Shown: in pieces, positions 35,803 through 44,775 of the stretch
Layout: each line of letters opens with the position of its first letter
How positions within the stretch are numbered: the first letter of the stretch is position 1
From: Subsaxibacter sp. CAU 1640
Lineage (GTDB): Bacteria > Bacteroidota > Bacteroidia > Flavobacteriales > Flavobacteriaceae
Reading direction: 5' to 3'
Length of the DNA: 64,000 nucleotides
Assembly (NCBI RefSeq): GCF_023156585.1
Contig: NZ_JALNMI010000004.1
Coordinates: forward strand, 262,753-326,752
Position numbers and translations under genes: made by a program
The notes under the pieces: model-generated
What the model saw: the letters and a program-made list of their open reading frames with translations, nothing else
The model's database searches: none
Told to the model about the DNA's origin: nothing

Positions 35803-37716
35803 ATGAAAAACACCATTGCTGAACGAATTGCTGATTTTTTAAAGAACTTCCCTCCTTTCGACAGAATTGACAAAGCTGATGTCCTTTGCATTTCTAAAGA
35901 AGTAAGCGTTTATTATTTTGAAAAAGGGAAAACGGTTTATGCCGCTGGTGATCAATTACAGGATAAATTTTATATCATTCACAAAGGCGCAGTGATTCTT
36001 CAAAAGGAAGTTTTGTCTAAATCGGAAACGGTCGACCATTTTGACGAAGGTGATGTTTTTGGGCTTCGTCCGTTATTTGCAAAGGAAAATTACAACACAA
36101 GTGCCATCACCGAAGAGGAAAGTATCTTGTACGGCATTCCGCTTTCAGTCTTTAAGCCATTGATTGCTCAAAATAAGGAGATCGTGAGTTTTCTTATAGA
36201 AAGCTTCGCCTCAAACACTGAAAATCCGTTTTCAAAAGAGCTTGATAATAACGTTTTTCAATCTGATGTAAATTTTGGTAACAAAGAACTTTACGAACTA
36301 CAGCCTGTAATTTATACGAAAAAAGTAAAGACAGCTTCTCCTGAAACTTCAATAAAAGCCATCGCAATGCTGATGCGCAAGCATCACATTGGTTGTGTAG
36401 TCATCGAAAGTAATATGATTCCATTAGGAATTATAACCAACAAAGATTTAAGGAACAAGGTCATCACAGGTGAGCACGGAATAGACGAAAAGGCGAGCGA
36501 AATTATGTCTTCTCCTGTTCTTTGCTACCCTAGCAATGTATCGATGAGTCAGGCGCAAATAGCGATGCTGAAACATAATGTAGGGCATTTGTGCATCACC
36601 GAAGATGGTACACCCAATTCAAAAATCATTGGAATACTGTCACAGCACGATATTACTATGATGCGAGGCAGCAATCCTTCGGTATTGATGAAAGCCATTA
36701 AACGTTCTAATTCCACCAAAGAATTAAAACGAATTCATAAAAGAATTATGGTGCTTCTGGATGGTTTGATGCAGCAGAACATACCTCTTACACAAACCAG
36801 CAAAATCATCTTTGAATTATATGATGCCAGCATCAAGAGAATTATTGAACGTTGCATCGAAAAGATGGGTAAAGAACCACCAGTAAAATTTGCTTGGATG
36901 TCTCTGGGTAGTCAAGGTCGTAAAGAACAATTATTGCACACCGATCAAGATAATGCTATCATTTTTGAGAACGTACCATCAAACGAACTTGAGAAAACAC
37001 GCCTTTATTTTCTGCAATTGGCTAAAAAAGTAACTAAACGGCTCAACATTATTGGGTTTGATTTTTGCGCTGCAGATATGATGGCAAAAAATCCAAAATG
37101 GTGCTTAACATTAGATGAATGGAAGGAGCAATTTAGCAACTGGACCACAAACACAGGTGATGATGAGATTCTGTTGAGCTCAATATTTTTTGATTTTGAC
37201 ATTTCGTTTGGAGATGCAACGTTGACAAACGAACTTGCTGATCACGTGTTGAAACTTACCAAAGATAATGACTTGTTTTTGGCAAAATTGGGAGCTAGTG
37301 CCTTAAGAAGCGCTTCACCTCTTGGTTTTTTTAGACAATTTTTGGTGGAGCCGGATGGTGAACACAAAGATTTTTTCGATCTAAAGAAACGTGCACTTAT
37401 GCCAATTGTTGATGCCGGAAGATTGCTTGCATTGAGGAATCAAATCAAAAACATCAACAATACTGCGGAGCGCTTTGAGAAAATGGCGGAATTATTCCCA
37501 GATGATAAAGAATTTTACTTGTCCTGCTCCTACACCACCAAGGCGCTTTTAAAATTCAGAACAAAACAAGGTCTGCTTCATAATGATAGTGGACGATTCA
37601 TAGAACTTGCAGCATTGAGCAAAGAGGAAAAACTCAAGCTGAAGCGCTGTTTCAAAACAATTGCAAGAGTTCAAGACTATATCAAGTTAAAATTTAACCT
37701 GAATAATTTCCTGTAA
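35803..37716 (+). CDS. cNMP-binding, CBS-pair, DUF294 nucleotidyltransferase-like protein
   Basis: I choose the ATG at 35803 (MKNTIAERIADFLKNF), giving 637 residues; the frame opens 6 codons earlier at a TTG. Domains: a cyclic-nucleotide-binding-like barrel (about 15-130, KGKTVYAAGDQLQDKFYIIHKG), two CBS motifs (about 165-290), a DUF294 nucleotidyltransferase-like domain (about 355-420; SLGSQGRKEQLLHTDQDNAI) and the substrate-binding C-terminal DUF294_C. The DxD of the transferase is intact. Such proteins resemble GlnD-type signal transducers. It overlaps the DnaQ-like gene by one base. Confidence 0.88.
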   Translation: MKNTIAERIADFLKNFPPFDRIDKADVLCISKEVSVYYFEKGKTVYAAGDQLQDKFYIIHKGAVILQKEVLSKSETVDHFDEGDVFGLRPLFAKENYNTSAITEEESILYGIPLSVFKPLIAQNKEIVSFLIESFASNTENPFSKELDNNVFQSDVNFGNKELYELQPVIYTKKVKTASPETSIKAIAMLMRKHHIGCVVIESNMIPLGIITNKDLRNKVITGEHGIDEKASEIMSSPVLCYPSNVSMSQAQIAMLKHNVGHLCITEDGTPNSKIIGILSQHDITMMRGSNPSVLMKAIKRSNSTKELKRIHKRIMVLLDGLMQQNIPLTQTSKIIFELYDASIKRIIERCIEKMGKEPPVKFAWMSLGSQGRKEQLLHTDQDNAIIFENVPSNELEKTRLYFLQLAKKVTKRLNIIGFDFCAADMMAKNPKWCLTLDEWKEQFSNWTTNTGDDEILLSSIFFDFDISFGDATLTNELADHVLKLTKDNDLFLAKLGASALRSASPLGFFRQFLVEPDGEHKDFFDLKKRALMPIVDAGRLLALRNQIKNINNTAERFEKMAELFPDDKEFYLSCSYTTKALLKFRTKQGLLHNDSGRFIELAALSKEEKLKLKRCFKTIARVQDYIKLKFNLNNFL

Positions 37717-38384
37717 TGATTTGGCGTTCAAAAAAGAAAGATTACCCAAGTTATTGGAACGATTATCAAAATCATTTTGACAAACGGAAAGGAACAAATG
37801 TTACGTCATCACGATTTATAATTCTTGATACTGAAACCACTGGTTTTGATTTTGGTATCGATAGGTTGTTATGCATTGGTGCTGTTGCGGTTGTAGATAA
37901 AGAAATTGCTGTTAAGGAAGCGTTTGAAGTGTATATCAAACAAGAACATTTCAATCCTCAAACCGTTGAAATTCACGGCTTAATTCATAACACAAAGATC
38001 AAAACAGTCTCCGAAGAAGAGGCAATCATTCAATTTTTAAATTATATTCAGGACTCGGTTCTTGTAGCGCATCACGCAGTTTTCGATATCAAAATGATCA
38101 ATATGGCATTGATGCGATTGGGATTGCCTAAACTGAAGAACAAGGTCATCGATACGATGGATCTATATGCCGACACTAGGATTAAGTCAAACTTTATTGC
38201 GAAAAACAAATCTTATTCCCTCGATGAAATTGCAGAAAATTATAGCATTGACCTTTCGGATAGACACACGGCTGCTGGTGATGCTTTCATCACGGCTCTT
38301 ATATTTATGAAAACCATATCATTACTGCAAAAATCAAAAAATTTCAAGTTACAGTCCTACTTTTTAAAATCAAATAGATTTTAA
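37716..38384 (+). CDS. DnaQ-like 3'-5' exonuclease
   Basis: 222 residues. The DEDDh exonuclease motifs are visible: ILDTETTGFDFG, then VAHHAVFDIKMIN, then DRHTAAGDAFITA. The domain resembles the epsilon/PolC exonuclease. It lacks a polymerase or GIY-YIG partner domain. Its start overlaps the DUF294 stop by one base, so the two proteins are probably made together. Confidence 0.9.
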   Translation: MIWRSKKKDYPSYWNDYQNHFDKRKGTNVTSSRFIILDTETTGFDFGIDRLLCIGAVAVVDKEIAVKEAFEVYIKQEHFNPQTVEIHGLIHNTKIKTVSEEEAIIQFLNYIQDSVLVAHHAVFDIKMINMALMRLGLPKLKNKVIDTMDLYADTRIKSNFIAKNKSYSLDEIAENYSIDLSDRHTAAGDAFITALIFMKTISLLQKSKNFKLQSYFLKSNRF

Positions 38385-38394
38385 TACCTGTTAC

Positions 38395-38402
38395 TAAATT
38401 TG
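38395..38402 (+). promoter_or_regulatory. -7 element of the carboxylase operon
   Basis: TAAATTTG fits TAnnTTTG and lies 31 bases before the ATG. It is embedded in the small dyad GTTAC-TAAATTT-GTAAC. No clear TTG -33 box is seen at the right distance, so this is a tentative call. Confidence 0.35.
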
Positions 38403-38433
38403 TAACTTTTCAAACTATAATAATTTCAGATTA

Positions 38434-38934
38434 ATGAATTCAAAACCTTTAAACAGTTCTTACAGCGTCACAATGGACAATGGCCAAGAACTTGAAATAA
38501 ATCAGCAAGAGATTTATGATTTCGATGCTATCAAAACTTCCGATTCTAAATTTCACATTCTGCACAATGATCAGTCATTTGAAGCAGAAATACTTCAGAG
38601 CAATTTCGCTTCAAAAGCGTATAAAGTAAAAGTTAACAATAACACTTACAACATTCAAATTAACAACAGTTTACATAGTTTGATAAAAGAGTTAGGATTT
38701 GAAGTAGGTGCCAACAAAAAAGTTAACGATATCAAAGCACCAATGCCTGGATTGATTCTCGATATTCAGGTAAACATTGGACAAGAAGTGAAAGAAAATG
38801 ATTCACTTTTGATACTGGAAGCAATGAAAATGGAGAATGTGATTGTATCACCAAGGGATGGTGTTATCAAAAGTATTTCTGTAGAAAAAGGAAATGCCGT
38901 CGACAAAAATCAATTGTTAGTAGAATTTGAATGA
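38434..38934 (+). CDS. Biotin carboxyl carrier subunit of acyl-CoA carboxylase
   Basis: 166 residues. The C-terminal 70 residues are a biotinyl domain with the modified Lys132 in LEAMKMENVI, preceded by KAPMPGLILDIQVNIGQEV. The N-terminal part is a small beta-rich linker domain as in methylmalonyl- or propionyl-CoA carboxylase carrier subunits. It leads a three-gene unit with biotin carboxylase and carboxyltransferase genes. Confidence 0.93.
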   Translation: MNSKPLNSSYSVTMDNGQELEINQQEIYDFDAIKTSDSKFHILHNDQSFEAEILQSNFASKAYKVKVNNNTYNIQINNSLHSLIKELGFEVGANKKVNDIKAPMPGLILDIQVNIGQEVKENDSLLILEAMKMENVIVSPRDGVIKSISVEKGNAVDKNQLLVEFE

Positions 38935-38935
38935 T

Positions 38936-40375
38936 ATGAGAAAAATACTAGTTGCCAATAGAGGTGAAATAGCCGTAAGAGTAATGAAAACGGCTAAAAA
39001 AATGGGTATTAAGACAGTTGCTATCTATTCAACTGCTGATAGAATGTCGCCTCACGTTCAAATGGCTGATGAAGCAGTTTTGATAGGTGAAGCACCATCA
39101 AACAAATCTTATTTGCTGGGAGAAAAAATCATCGAAGTGGCTAAACGCCTCAACGTTGATGCCATTCATCCTGGCTATGGTTTTTTGAGCGAGAATGCAG
39201 AGTTTGGTGAATTAACGGAAAAGAATGGTATAACATTCATCGGTCCAAAATCAAAAGCCATTAAAATTATGGGTAGTAAATTGGCAGCCAAAGAAGCAGT
39301 CAAAGCCTATGACATTCTGATGGTACCAGGAACGGATGAAGCCATAACCGATATAGAGGAAGCAAAAAAAATTGCTCAAGATATTGGCTTCCCAATCCTC
39401 ATCAAAGCATCTGCTGGTGGTGGTGGAAAAGGAATGCGCATCGTTGAAAAGGAATCTGATTTTGAATCTCAAATGAATCGTGCCATTAGCGAAGCAAAAT
39501 CCGCATTCGGTGATGGCTCTGTTTTCATTGAAAAATATGTCACCTCTCCTCGCCATATCGAAATTCAGGTAATGGCAGATTCACACGGCAATGTGGTGCA
39601 CTTATTTGAGAGAGAATGCAGCATTCAACGACGTCATCAAAAAGTGGTGGAAGAAGCACCTTCGAGTGTATTGACACCAGAGCTTCGAGCAAAGATGGGT
39701 GAGGCTGCCATCAAGGTGGCAAAATCCTGCGACTATCTAGGAGCTGGAACGGTCGAATTTTTATTGGATGACCAACACAATTTCTATTTTCTAGAGATGA
39801 ACACACGTTTGCAAGTGGAGCATCCAGTCACTGAAATGATTACTGGAATGGATTTGGTGGAACTTCAAATTCGTGTAGCAAGAGGAGAAAAACTTCCGAT
39901 TGATCAAGACGATTTAAAGATTAATGGTCACGCAATGGAATTGCGAGTGTATGCCGAAGATCCGTTGAATGATTTCTTGCCGAGTGTCGGTACTTTAGAC
40001 GTTTACCAATTGCCTATAGGTGATCATATTCGTGTGGATAACGGTTTTGAAGAAGGTATGGAAGTGCCAATATATTATGACCCGATGCTATCAAAATTGA
40101 TCACTTATGGCAAAACACGTGAAGAAGCCATCGAGTTGATGCTGAAAGCAATTGAAAATTATAAAATTGAAGGAATTCAAACAACATTGCCTTTTGGAAC
40201 ATTCGTTTTTGAGCACGATGCATTCCGTTCCGGAAACTTTGATACGCATTTTGTGAAAAAATACTATTCACCCGAATCTTTAAAAACAGATCAAGACAAT
40301 GAAGCTAAAATTGCCGCACTTATTGCTCTGAAGCAATATATCGAAGATCAAAAAATCGTAAGATTACCTAACTAA
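38936..40375 (+). CDS. Biotin carboxylase subunit of acyl-CoA carboxylase
   Basis: 479 residues from the ATG at 38936 (MRKILVANRGEIAVRVM); the TTG three codons upstream is less likely. ATP-grasp features are KASAGGGGKGMRIV, EKYVTSPRHIEIQV, RECSIQRRHQKVVEEAPS and FLEMNTRLQVEHPVTEM. It carboxylates the biotin on the carrier protein using ATP and bicarbonate. The start lies one base after the carrier stop. Confidence 0.95.
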   Translation: MRKILVANRGEIAVRVMKTAKKMGIKTVAIYSTADRMSPHVQMADEAVLIGEAPSNKSYLLGEKIIEVAKRLNVDAIHPGYGFLSENAEFGELTEKNGITFIGPKSKAIKIMGSKLAAKEAVKAYDILMVPGTDEAITDIEEAKKIAQDIGFPILIKASAGGGGKGMRIVEKESDFESQMNRAISEAKSAFGDGSVFIEKYVTSPRHIEIQVMADSHGNVVHLFERECSIQRRHQKVVEEAPSSVLTPELRAKMGEAAIKVAKSCDYLGAGTVEFLLDDQHNFYFLEMNTRLQVEHPVTEMITGMDLVELQIRVARGEKLPIDQDDLKINGHAMELRVYAEDPLNDFLPSVGTLDVYQLPIGDHIRVDNGFEEGMEVPIYYDPMLSKLITYGKTREEAIELMLKAIENYKIEGIQTTLPFGTFVFEHDAFRSGNFDTHFVKKYYSPESLKTDQDNEAKIAALIALKQYIEDQKIVRLPN

Positions 40376-40381
40376 ACATAT

Positions 40382-41923
40382 ATGGAATCCAAAATAAAAG
40401 ACCTCAACGAAAAACTGGCCCAAGCATATTTGGGTGGTGGTGTTGAAAGAATCAATAAACAACATAAAAACAAAAAATTAACAGCAAGAGAGCGTATCGT
40501 TTTTTTACTGGATGAAGGTTCGTTCGAAGAAATTGGAGCCTTGGTAACACATCGTACCAAAGAATTCGGAATGGAAGATCAGCAGTACTATGGTGATGGC
40601 GTGGTAACAGGCTATGGAACGATTGAAGGACGATTGGTTTATGTTTTCGCTCAAGATTTTACCGTGTTTGGTGGGTCTTTGTCAGAAACGCACGCAGAGA
40701 AAATATGCAAAGTGATGGATTTGGCCTTAAAAGTTGGAGCTCCAATTATCGGCTTGAATGATTCAGGAGGAGCACGTATTCAAGAAGGTGTGCGCTCATT
40801 GGGTGGTTACGCTGACATATTTTACAGAAACGTTCAAGCATCTGGCGTCATTCCACAAATTTCAGCCATTATGGGACCTTGTGCTGGTGGCGCGGTGTAT
40901 TCACCTGCTATGACAGATTTCACAATAATGGTTGAAGACACCAGTTATATGTTTGTAACGGGGCCTAATGTTGTTAAAACCGTCACAAATGAAACCGTGA
41001 CGTCGGAAGAATTGGGAGGTGCCAGCACGCACGCCACAAAATCTGGCGTGGCACACGTCACTTCCGCCAATGACATCGAGTGTCTCGAAGATTTAAAACG
41101 TTTATTGAGTTATCTACCACAAAACAATCAAGAAAAACCGAGGAATCATCCTTTTGAATTAAAAGATGAAGTGAGAGATGTACTTTCGGATATCATTCCA
41201 GACAGTGCCAATAAGCCTTATGATATGCACGAAGTTATCAAAGGAATTATAGATACCGATAGCTTTTACGAAATCCATAAAGAGTATGCAGAGAATATCA
41301 TCGTAGGTTTTGCACGTCTTGGAGGAAGAAGTATTGGTATTGTGGCCAATCAACCTATGTTTTTGGCTGGTGTACTAGATGTCAACAGTTCAAAAAAAGG
41401 TGCTCGATTTGTGAGGTTTTGTGACGCCTTTAATATACCGTTGCTTGTTTTAGAAGACGTTCCAGGTTTTTTGCCAGGTACTGACCAAGAGTGGCGAGGA
41501 ATCATTGTCCACGGAGCCAAATTGCTATATGCATTCAGTGAAGCAACTGTGCCAAGAGTTACAGTGATAACCAGAAAAGCCTATGGTGGCGCTTATGATG
41601 TGATGAACTCCAAACACATTGGTGCAGATATGAATTTTGCTTGGCCAAGTGCCGAAATTGCAGTTATGGGAGCCAAAGGCGCTGCAGAAATCATATTCAA
41701 AAAAGAAATCAATGCTGCAGAAGACAAAGTGGCAAAATGGAAAGAAAAGGAAGCTGAATATGCCGAATTGTTTGCAAATCCATATAGTGCTGCCGAAAGG
41801 GGTTTCATTGACGAAGTCATTCTGCCAAAAGAAACAAGACGTAAATTATTGAAGGCATTCTCAATGCTTGAAGATAAAGAAGTAAATAGACCTAATCGCA
41901 AACACGGAAATATTCCATTGTAA
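40382..41923 (+). CDS. Acyl-CoA carboxylase carboxyltransferase (beta) subunit
   Basis: 513 residues with both halves of the carboxyltransferase fold. Visible are [55 protein letters not shown], and the C-terminal [20 protein letters not shown] and [11 protein letters not shown]. The order carrier, biotin carboxylase, carboxyltransferase is typical of propionyl-CoA or mixed acyl-CoA carboxylases in Bacteroidota. Substrate choice (acetyl or propionyl) cannot be read by eye. Confidence 0.94.
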   Translation: MESKIKDLNEKLAQAYLGGGVERINKQHKNKKLTARERIVFLLDEGSFEEIGALVTHRTKEFGMEDQQYYGDGVVTGYGTIEGRLVYVFAQDFTVFGGSLSETHAEKICKVMDLALKVGAPIIGLNDSGGARIQEGVRSLGGYADIFYRNVQASGVIPQISAIMGPCAGGAVYSPAMTDFTIMVEDTSYMFVTGPNVVKTVTNETVTSEELGGASTHATKSGVAHVTSANDIECLEDLKRLLSYLPQNNQEKPRNHPFELKDEVRDVLSDIIPDSANKPYDMHEVIKGIIDTDSFYEIHKEYAENIIVGFARLGGRSIGIVANQPMFLAGVLDVNSSKKGARFVRFCDAFNIPLLVLEDVPGFLPGTDQEWRGIIVHGAKLLYAFSEATVPRVTVITRKAYGGAYDVMNSKHIGADMNFAWPSAEIAVMGAKGAAEIIFKKEINAAEDKVAKWKEKEAEYAELFANPYSAAERGFIDEVILPKETRRKLLKAFSMLEDKEVNRPNRKHGNIPL

Positions 41924-42034
41924 CTTACCATTTGTCAAAAAAATGCCTTGTATTTTGCTAGTATACTAACTTTTAGATGTATAACATTTATAAATTAATT
42001 AAATTTAACTTCTAAACACTTAAATTAATTCATT

Positions 42035-42601
42035 ATGAAAACACTAATCACTGCATTCGCAATTTTAATCTGTTGCGGATCTGCCTTTTCTCAAACTCCA
42101 GAGGAAATGAAAGCTTGGGAAGCTAGCATGAAACCAGGAGAACAACACAAATGGCTCGCATCAATGGATGGCTATTGGAATGCGAAAGTCAAAATGTGGA
42201 TGGATCCATCACAGCCTGCGACTGAATCCGATGCCACCACAAAAAATGAAATGATCATGAATGGTTTATATCAGCGCTCCTCGCACACAGGAGATATGAT
42301 GGGAATGCCTTTTCATGGTGAAAGTATCACAGGTTATGATAACGTTAATAAAAAATTTGTAGCTACTTGGATCGACAATATGGGCAGTGGTATTATGTAT
42401 ATGGAAGGTACGTATAATGATGCTGCCAAAACACTTACTTTAACCGGAAATATGACGGACCCAATGACCGGTAAAGATATGAAAGTGAAAGAAAAGTTGA
42501 CAGTAAAATCCCCTGATACACACATATTTGAAATGTACATGGTGCAAGGTGACCAAGAGATGAAAACAATGGAAATTGTTTACACCAGAGCCAAAGATTA
42601 A
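42035..42601 (+). CDS. DUF1579 exported protein
   Basis: 188 residues with a signal peptide ending GSAFS. The mature part matches DUF1579: EEMKAWEASMKPGEQHKWLASM (in parts), DGYWNAKVKMW, SITGYDNVNKKFVATWIDNMG and ends EMKTMEIVYTRAK. It is a beta-barrel-like domain of unknown function. It lies 110 bases after the carboxylase unit and is closed by a terminator. Confidence 0.88.
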   Translation: MKTLITAFAILICCGSAFSQTPEEMKAWEASMKPGEQHKWLASMDGYWNAKVKMWMDPSQPATESDATTKNEMIMNGLYQRSSHTGDMMGMPFHGESITGYDNVNKKFVATWIDNMGSGIMYMEGTYNDAAKTLTLTGNMTDPMTGKDMKVKEKLTVKSPDTHIFEMYMVQGDQEMKTMEIVYTRAKD

Positions 42602-42625
42602 GTTATTTAACCAACCAGAATGAAG

Positions 42626-42659
42626 AAGACTTTCAGCATAATATTGAAAGTCTTTTTTT
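42626..42659 (+). terminator. Terminator after the DUF1579 gene
   Basis: A perfect 10-bp stem AAGACTTTCA/TGAAAGTCTT with a 9-base loop is followed by seven T residues. The convergent histidine kinase gene ends within the T tract at 42658. Confidence 0.87.
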
Positions 42660-43503
42660 ATTGATATGGATAGGTTAATGTCAACTGAACTCCTTCATTT
42701 GGTTTGGAAAATAGTTCAAATGATGCATTGATGAGCTCTGCCCTACTTTGCATATTGATGAGTCCAGCGCCTTTATCTGTACTTTCCATATCAAAACCAT
42801 TTCCGTCATCTGAAGCTTTGATGATCAGCTTTGATGGTTGATAGTCAAGAACAATTTGAAGGCTTTTTGCTTCTGAATATTTAACCGAATTTGAAAAAAA
42901 CTCTTGGAGTATCCTGAAGATGACAATCTCGTGTTTTTTGTTTGGAAGTTCTTTTTTCTCGCCTTTGATATGTAACTCCGCAGATGCAAACTTCATCCGT
43001 TTCAACCGATTCAATTCATTGGTAATGGATTGTTCAAAGCCGATATTAAGAATCACGTCATTGTTCAATGACCGAGATAGCGAACGCACTTCCTTTAAAC
43101 TTTCTTTGATAACATCTGAAGTATTTTTAACGATGTCCTTCATATCATCGCCAGCTTTTGTAGCTAGCATATTCATTTGCATATTGGCATAAGCTAAAAG
43201 TTGTCCGACATTGTCGTGCAATTCCCACCCGATATATTTGAGTGTCTGTTCTTGTATTTCAGTTTGAGTTCTCGAAATTTCTTCATCAAATTCTTGCTGC
43301 TGTTTTATTTTATCGAGCAACAATTTATTTTTTCTTTTTTGAAAGACGACGAAAAAGACAATGACAAGTGCTGTAACAATTACCAACACTCCTATCATGT
43401 ATACTAATAGGTATCGCTCTGCTGCTGTGCTAACAGCCCTTTCTTGTATTTGTAGTATACTAAACAAATGCTTCGTTATCAGGTTTACAAAATATGAATG
43501 CAA
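42658..43503 (-). CDS. NarL/LiaS-type sensor histidine kinase
   Basis: 281 residues. One membrane helix (about 33-55) is followed by a HisKA_3 dimerisation domain with His96 in GWELHDNVGQLLAYANMQM and an HATPase domain with EFFSNSVKYSEA, SDDGNGFD and GAGLINMQSRAELI. There is no sensor domain beyond the helix. Its start overlaps the preceding seven-helix gene by 44 bases, pointing to coupled translation. No response regulator gene is adjacent. Confidence 0.9.
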   Translation of the reverse strand: MHSYFVNLITKHLFSILQIQERAVSTAAERYLLVYMIGVLVIVTALVIVFFVVFQKRKNKLLLDKIKQQQEFDEEISRTQTEIQEQTLKYIGWELHDNVGQLLAYANMQMNMLATKAGDDMKDIVKNTSDVIKESLKEVRSLSRSLNNDVILNIGFEQSITNELNRLKRMKFASAELHIKGEKKELPNKKHEIVIFRILQEFFSNSVKYSEAKSLQIVLDYQPSKLIIKASDDGNGFDMESTDKGAGLINMQSRAELINASFELFSKPNEGVQLTLTYPYQ

Positions 43504-44188
43504 ATATAAACGTCAAATACATAAGCACGTTGGAAAAGAGTATGATATCTCTTCTTAAGAAGATAAAGTTCCAATCTGCAGTATTAAAATACATTTGATA
43601 AAAAGTAATTGGGACTCGAATCAAAAGCCAGACAAAGAAAACAGCCGCAACGTAAAACTCAAAGGTTCGATAGAAGCGTATAATTCTGTCGCTTAAAAGC
43701 ACTTCTACAAAATACAGAACACAACAAAGAATATTTTGCAATCCTCCAAATACCCATATTAACTTTAAATCATCATCATAATAAACCTTATAATTTATTA
43801 AGGAGTATAAGATTGAGAACATCAAAAAAATAACTATTGAATATTTAATTATCTTTTTGAAGATTGGATTATAAATAATTCTATAAAAATAGAAGCTCAA
43901 AAAAATACTACTTCCCAATAACCAAAAGATGATATACCACAGAAAATTCCTTTCCAGAATGGTGTCTTTAACGAATTTTCCTATGAATGTGATTCGATCG
44001 TCTACATAAGCAAATTTGGGATAATAACCCAATAACTCAATAATCATCACATACACCAAGAAATAGATAAAATAGCGTGTATTAGCCTGCTTGTATTTTT
44101 TAAAATGGAGCAAACCCACAATTGTAGCTAGAATGATGACACCTTCATTTAAGATATAAAAGTAATTCTTGGCAAAGTAGGCTTCCAA
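43460..44188 (-). CDS. Seven-helix membrane protein coupled to a histidine kinase
   Basis: 242 residues with seven hydrophobic helices at about 13-30, 38-57, 83-103, 113-130, 144-165, 177-198 and 212-235. It has no recognised catalytic motif. The overlap of its 3' end with the kinase start suggests it is the sensory part of a split receptor. That is an inference from context; the family is not recognised. Confidence 0.75.
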   Translation of the reverse strand: MEAYFAKNYFYILNEGVIILATIVGLLHFKKYKQANTRYFIYFLVYVMIIELLGYYPKFAYVDDRITFIGKFVKDTILERNFLWYIIFWLLGSSIFLSFYFYRIIYNPIFKKIIKYSIVIFLMFSILYSLINYKVYYDDDLKLIWVFGGLQNILCCVLYFVEVLLSDRIIRFYRTFEFYVAAVFFVWLLIRVPITFYQMYFNTADWNFIFLRRDIILFSNVLMYLTFIFAFIFCKPDNEAFV

Positions 44189-44199
44189 ACTGTTTTGTG

Positions 44200-44703
44200 T
44201 TATTGAGGATAGTTTGCTGATGGTGGATCGCCTGGAATACCTGCGTTCAAACCTTTACCGCCAGGAATGTCTGAACTTCCTCCAGTTTGTGTCATTTTGA
44301 AATTAAACATATTACTTTCAGCTGTGACCTCATTACCGGTAGGTATAAAGAACATTGTTGTATATCCAACTTCATTGGCAGTATCTGGGTAAGCACCTAA
44401 ATAGATTCTAACACCATTCATTTTATAGCCAAGTCCTGTGGCTTGTTTTTCTGCAATAGTTAAGTAATCTCGTACATCCTGAAGCGAATACCAAGACGAG
44501 CGGTTGTCTGGGCGTTTTACAATAGAATCGCTTATCAAGAGGTGTCTAGAGTTAAAAGCCTCATCCAATGCGCTAGCTTCCGCTGGTGTTATAATGCCCT
44601 TTGGTGTGCCGATGATCTCTTCAGTATCATCATTGCAGCATAAAAAATATACGATACCGGCACCTACAAGTGCTCCTACTAAAAAGGTTACAATGTTTTT
44701 CAT
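44200..44703 (-). CDS. Membrane-anchored protein of unknown function
   Basis: 167 residues. An N-terminal helix (MKNIVTFLVGALVGAGIVYFLCC) precedes an extracytoplasmic domain with SSWYSLQDVRDYLTIAEKQA, MNGVRIYLGAYPD and TTMFFIPTGNE. The tail is Gly/Pro-rich. I do not recognise the family. It lies 11 bases before the seven-helix gene and could belong to the same signalling unit. Confidence 0.72.
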   Translation of the reverse strand: MKNIVTFLVGALVGAGIVYFLCCNDDTEEIIGTPKGIITPAEASALDEAFNSRHLLISDSIVKRPDNRSSWYSLQDVRDYLTIAEKQATGLGYKMNGVRIYLGAYPDTANEVGYTTMFFIPTGNEVTAESNMFNFKMTQTGGSSDIPGGKGLNAGIPGDPPSANYPQ

Positions 44704-44775
44704 CTGGTTAGTTTTTACGGTTGATGCTTTAAATTTATTAAAAAAGTTTGAAATGCCTTACATCTTTCACTTTTA

